From: Enterovirga sp.
Lineage (GTDB): Bacteria > Pseudomonadota > Alphaproteobacteria > Rhizobiales > Beijerinckiaceae
Direction of reading: 5' to 3'
Length of the DNA: 6,191 nt
Assembly: GCA_028290385.1 (NCBI GenBank)
Contig: JAQGJZ010000119.1
Span: forward strand, 1-6,191
Below the pieces are notes generated by a model. The model did not search any database. It saw nothing but the letters and a program-made list of their open reading frames with translations, and was not told the origin of the DNA. This document shows positions 5,518 to 6,191 of the stretch, piece after piece (the stretch's first letter is position 1; each line of letters starts with the position of its first letter). The translations under genes were made by a program, and so were the position numbers.

Positions 5518-6191
5518 TCAGACCGAGTAGTACATCACGAACTCGACCGGGTGCGGGGTCATCTCGAACCGCGCCACCTCGGTCATCTTCAGCTCGATGA
5601 AGCTGTCGATGAAGGCATCCGTGAACACGCCGCCGGCCTTCAAGAACGAGCGGTCCTTGTCCAGGCTCTCCAGCGCTTCGCGGAGCGAGCCGCACACCGT
5701 CGGGATCTCCTTCAGCTCGCGCGGCGGCAGATCGTAGAGGTCCTTGTCCATTGGCTGGCCGGGATCGATCTTGTTCTGGATCCCGTCGAGGCCGGCCATC
5801 AGCATGGCCGAGAAGGCCAGGTAGGGGTTCGCGGTCGGATCGGGGAAACGAACCTCGACGCGCTTGGCCTTCGGGTTCTGCGTCCACGGGATACGGCAGG
5901 AGGCAGAGCGGTTGCGGGCCGAATAGGCCAGGAGCACGGGAGCCTCGTAGCCCGGGACGAGACGCTTGTAGGAGTTCGTCGACGGGTTGGTGAAGGCGTT
6001 CAGCGCCTTGGCGTGCTTGATGATGCCGCCGATGTACCACAGGCATTCCTGGCTGAGGTCGGCGTATTTGTTGCCGGCCATGACCGGCTTGCCGGCCTTC
6101 CAGATCGACTGGTGCACATGCATGCCCGAGCCGTTGTCGCCGAAGATGGGCTTGGGCATGAACGTCGCCGTCTTGCCATAGCTCTGCGCGA
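5518..6191 (-). CDS. glnA: Glutamine synthetase type I, C-terminal half (partial, 5' end beyond right edge)
   Basis: The frame enters at the right edge with [14 protein letters not shown] and ends at TGA 5520-5518, giving 223 complete codons, roughly the last half of a ~470-residue GlnA. GS-I ATP-dependently joins ammonia to glutamate in the cytoplasm as a dodecamer. Family motifs are intact: [11 protein letters not shown], the long block [53 protein letters not shown] and the C-terminal [13 protein letters not shown]. The Tyr of DLYDLPP (codon 5736-5734) matches the residue adenylylated by GlnE (Tyr397 in E. coli), so covalent control by nitrogen status is likely. The ATG at 6159 is internal, not the start, because conserved GlnA sequence continues upstream of it. 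No defect is seen. Confidence 0.98.
   Translation of the reverse strand, partial: AQSYGKTATFMPKPIFGDNGSGMHVHQSIWKAGKPVMAGNKYADLSQECLWYIGGIIKHAKALNAFTNPSTNSYKRLVPGYEAPVLLAYSARNRSASCRIPWTQNPKAKRVEVRFPDPTANPYLAFSAMLMAGLDGIQNKIDPGQPMDKDLYDLPPRELKEIPTVCGSLREALESLDKDRSFLKAGGVFTDAFIDSFIELKMTEVARFEMTPHPVEFVMYYSV

Overview
The window is GC-rich (most 60-base lines count near 65-75% GC) and reads as chromosome of an alphaproteobacterium, most likely Hyphomicrobiales (Rhizobiales), perhaps Methylobacteriaceae or a close relative. This rests on codon style, the FdVI-like ferredoxin, the glnA sequence and a giant apolipoprotein-like scaffold protein of a kind known from polar-growing rhizobia. The taxon is an inference; no rRNA or other marker is present.

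Layout. (1) Bases 1-2945, minus strand: the N-terminal 981 residues of a very large protein that runs off the left edge. It has two membrane segments followed by an unbroken series of 22-residue helical repeats. Two very long plus-strand frames over the same DNA (to 592 and 990 codons) are antisense shadows. (2) About 2946-3249: a divergent intergenic region with a CtrA-like TTAA-N7-TTAcC site, a GC-rich hairpin and a perfect 12-bp palindrome. (3) 3250-4773, plus strand: a single-domain histidine phosphotransfer (Hpt) protein, then a [2Fe-2S] ferredoxin and an SDR oxidoreductase separated by only 4 bases. (4) 4781-5361, minus strand: a ParDE-type toxin-antitoxin pair, visibly lower in GC than its neighbours, tail-to-tail with the SDR gene. 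(5) 5460-5493: a strong intrinsic terminator for glnA. (6) 5518-6191, minus strand: the C-terminal half of glutamine synthetase I (glnA), continuing past the right edge.

How it fits together. The scaffold gene and the Hpt gene share one promoter region. The scaffold resembles the Growth Pole Ring protein (GPR of Agrobacterium, RgsE of Sinorhizobium), and the shared region carries a candidate CtrA site, so a cell-cycle or polar-growth link is a reasonable hypothesis, not a demonstrated one. The ferredoxin-SDR pair looks like a small redox operon of unknown substrate. The parDE pair looks like an accessory insertion between the SDR gene and glnA. The most notable item is the strict 22-residue register of the scaffold protein: 32 full units without a single insertion or deletion in the visible part.
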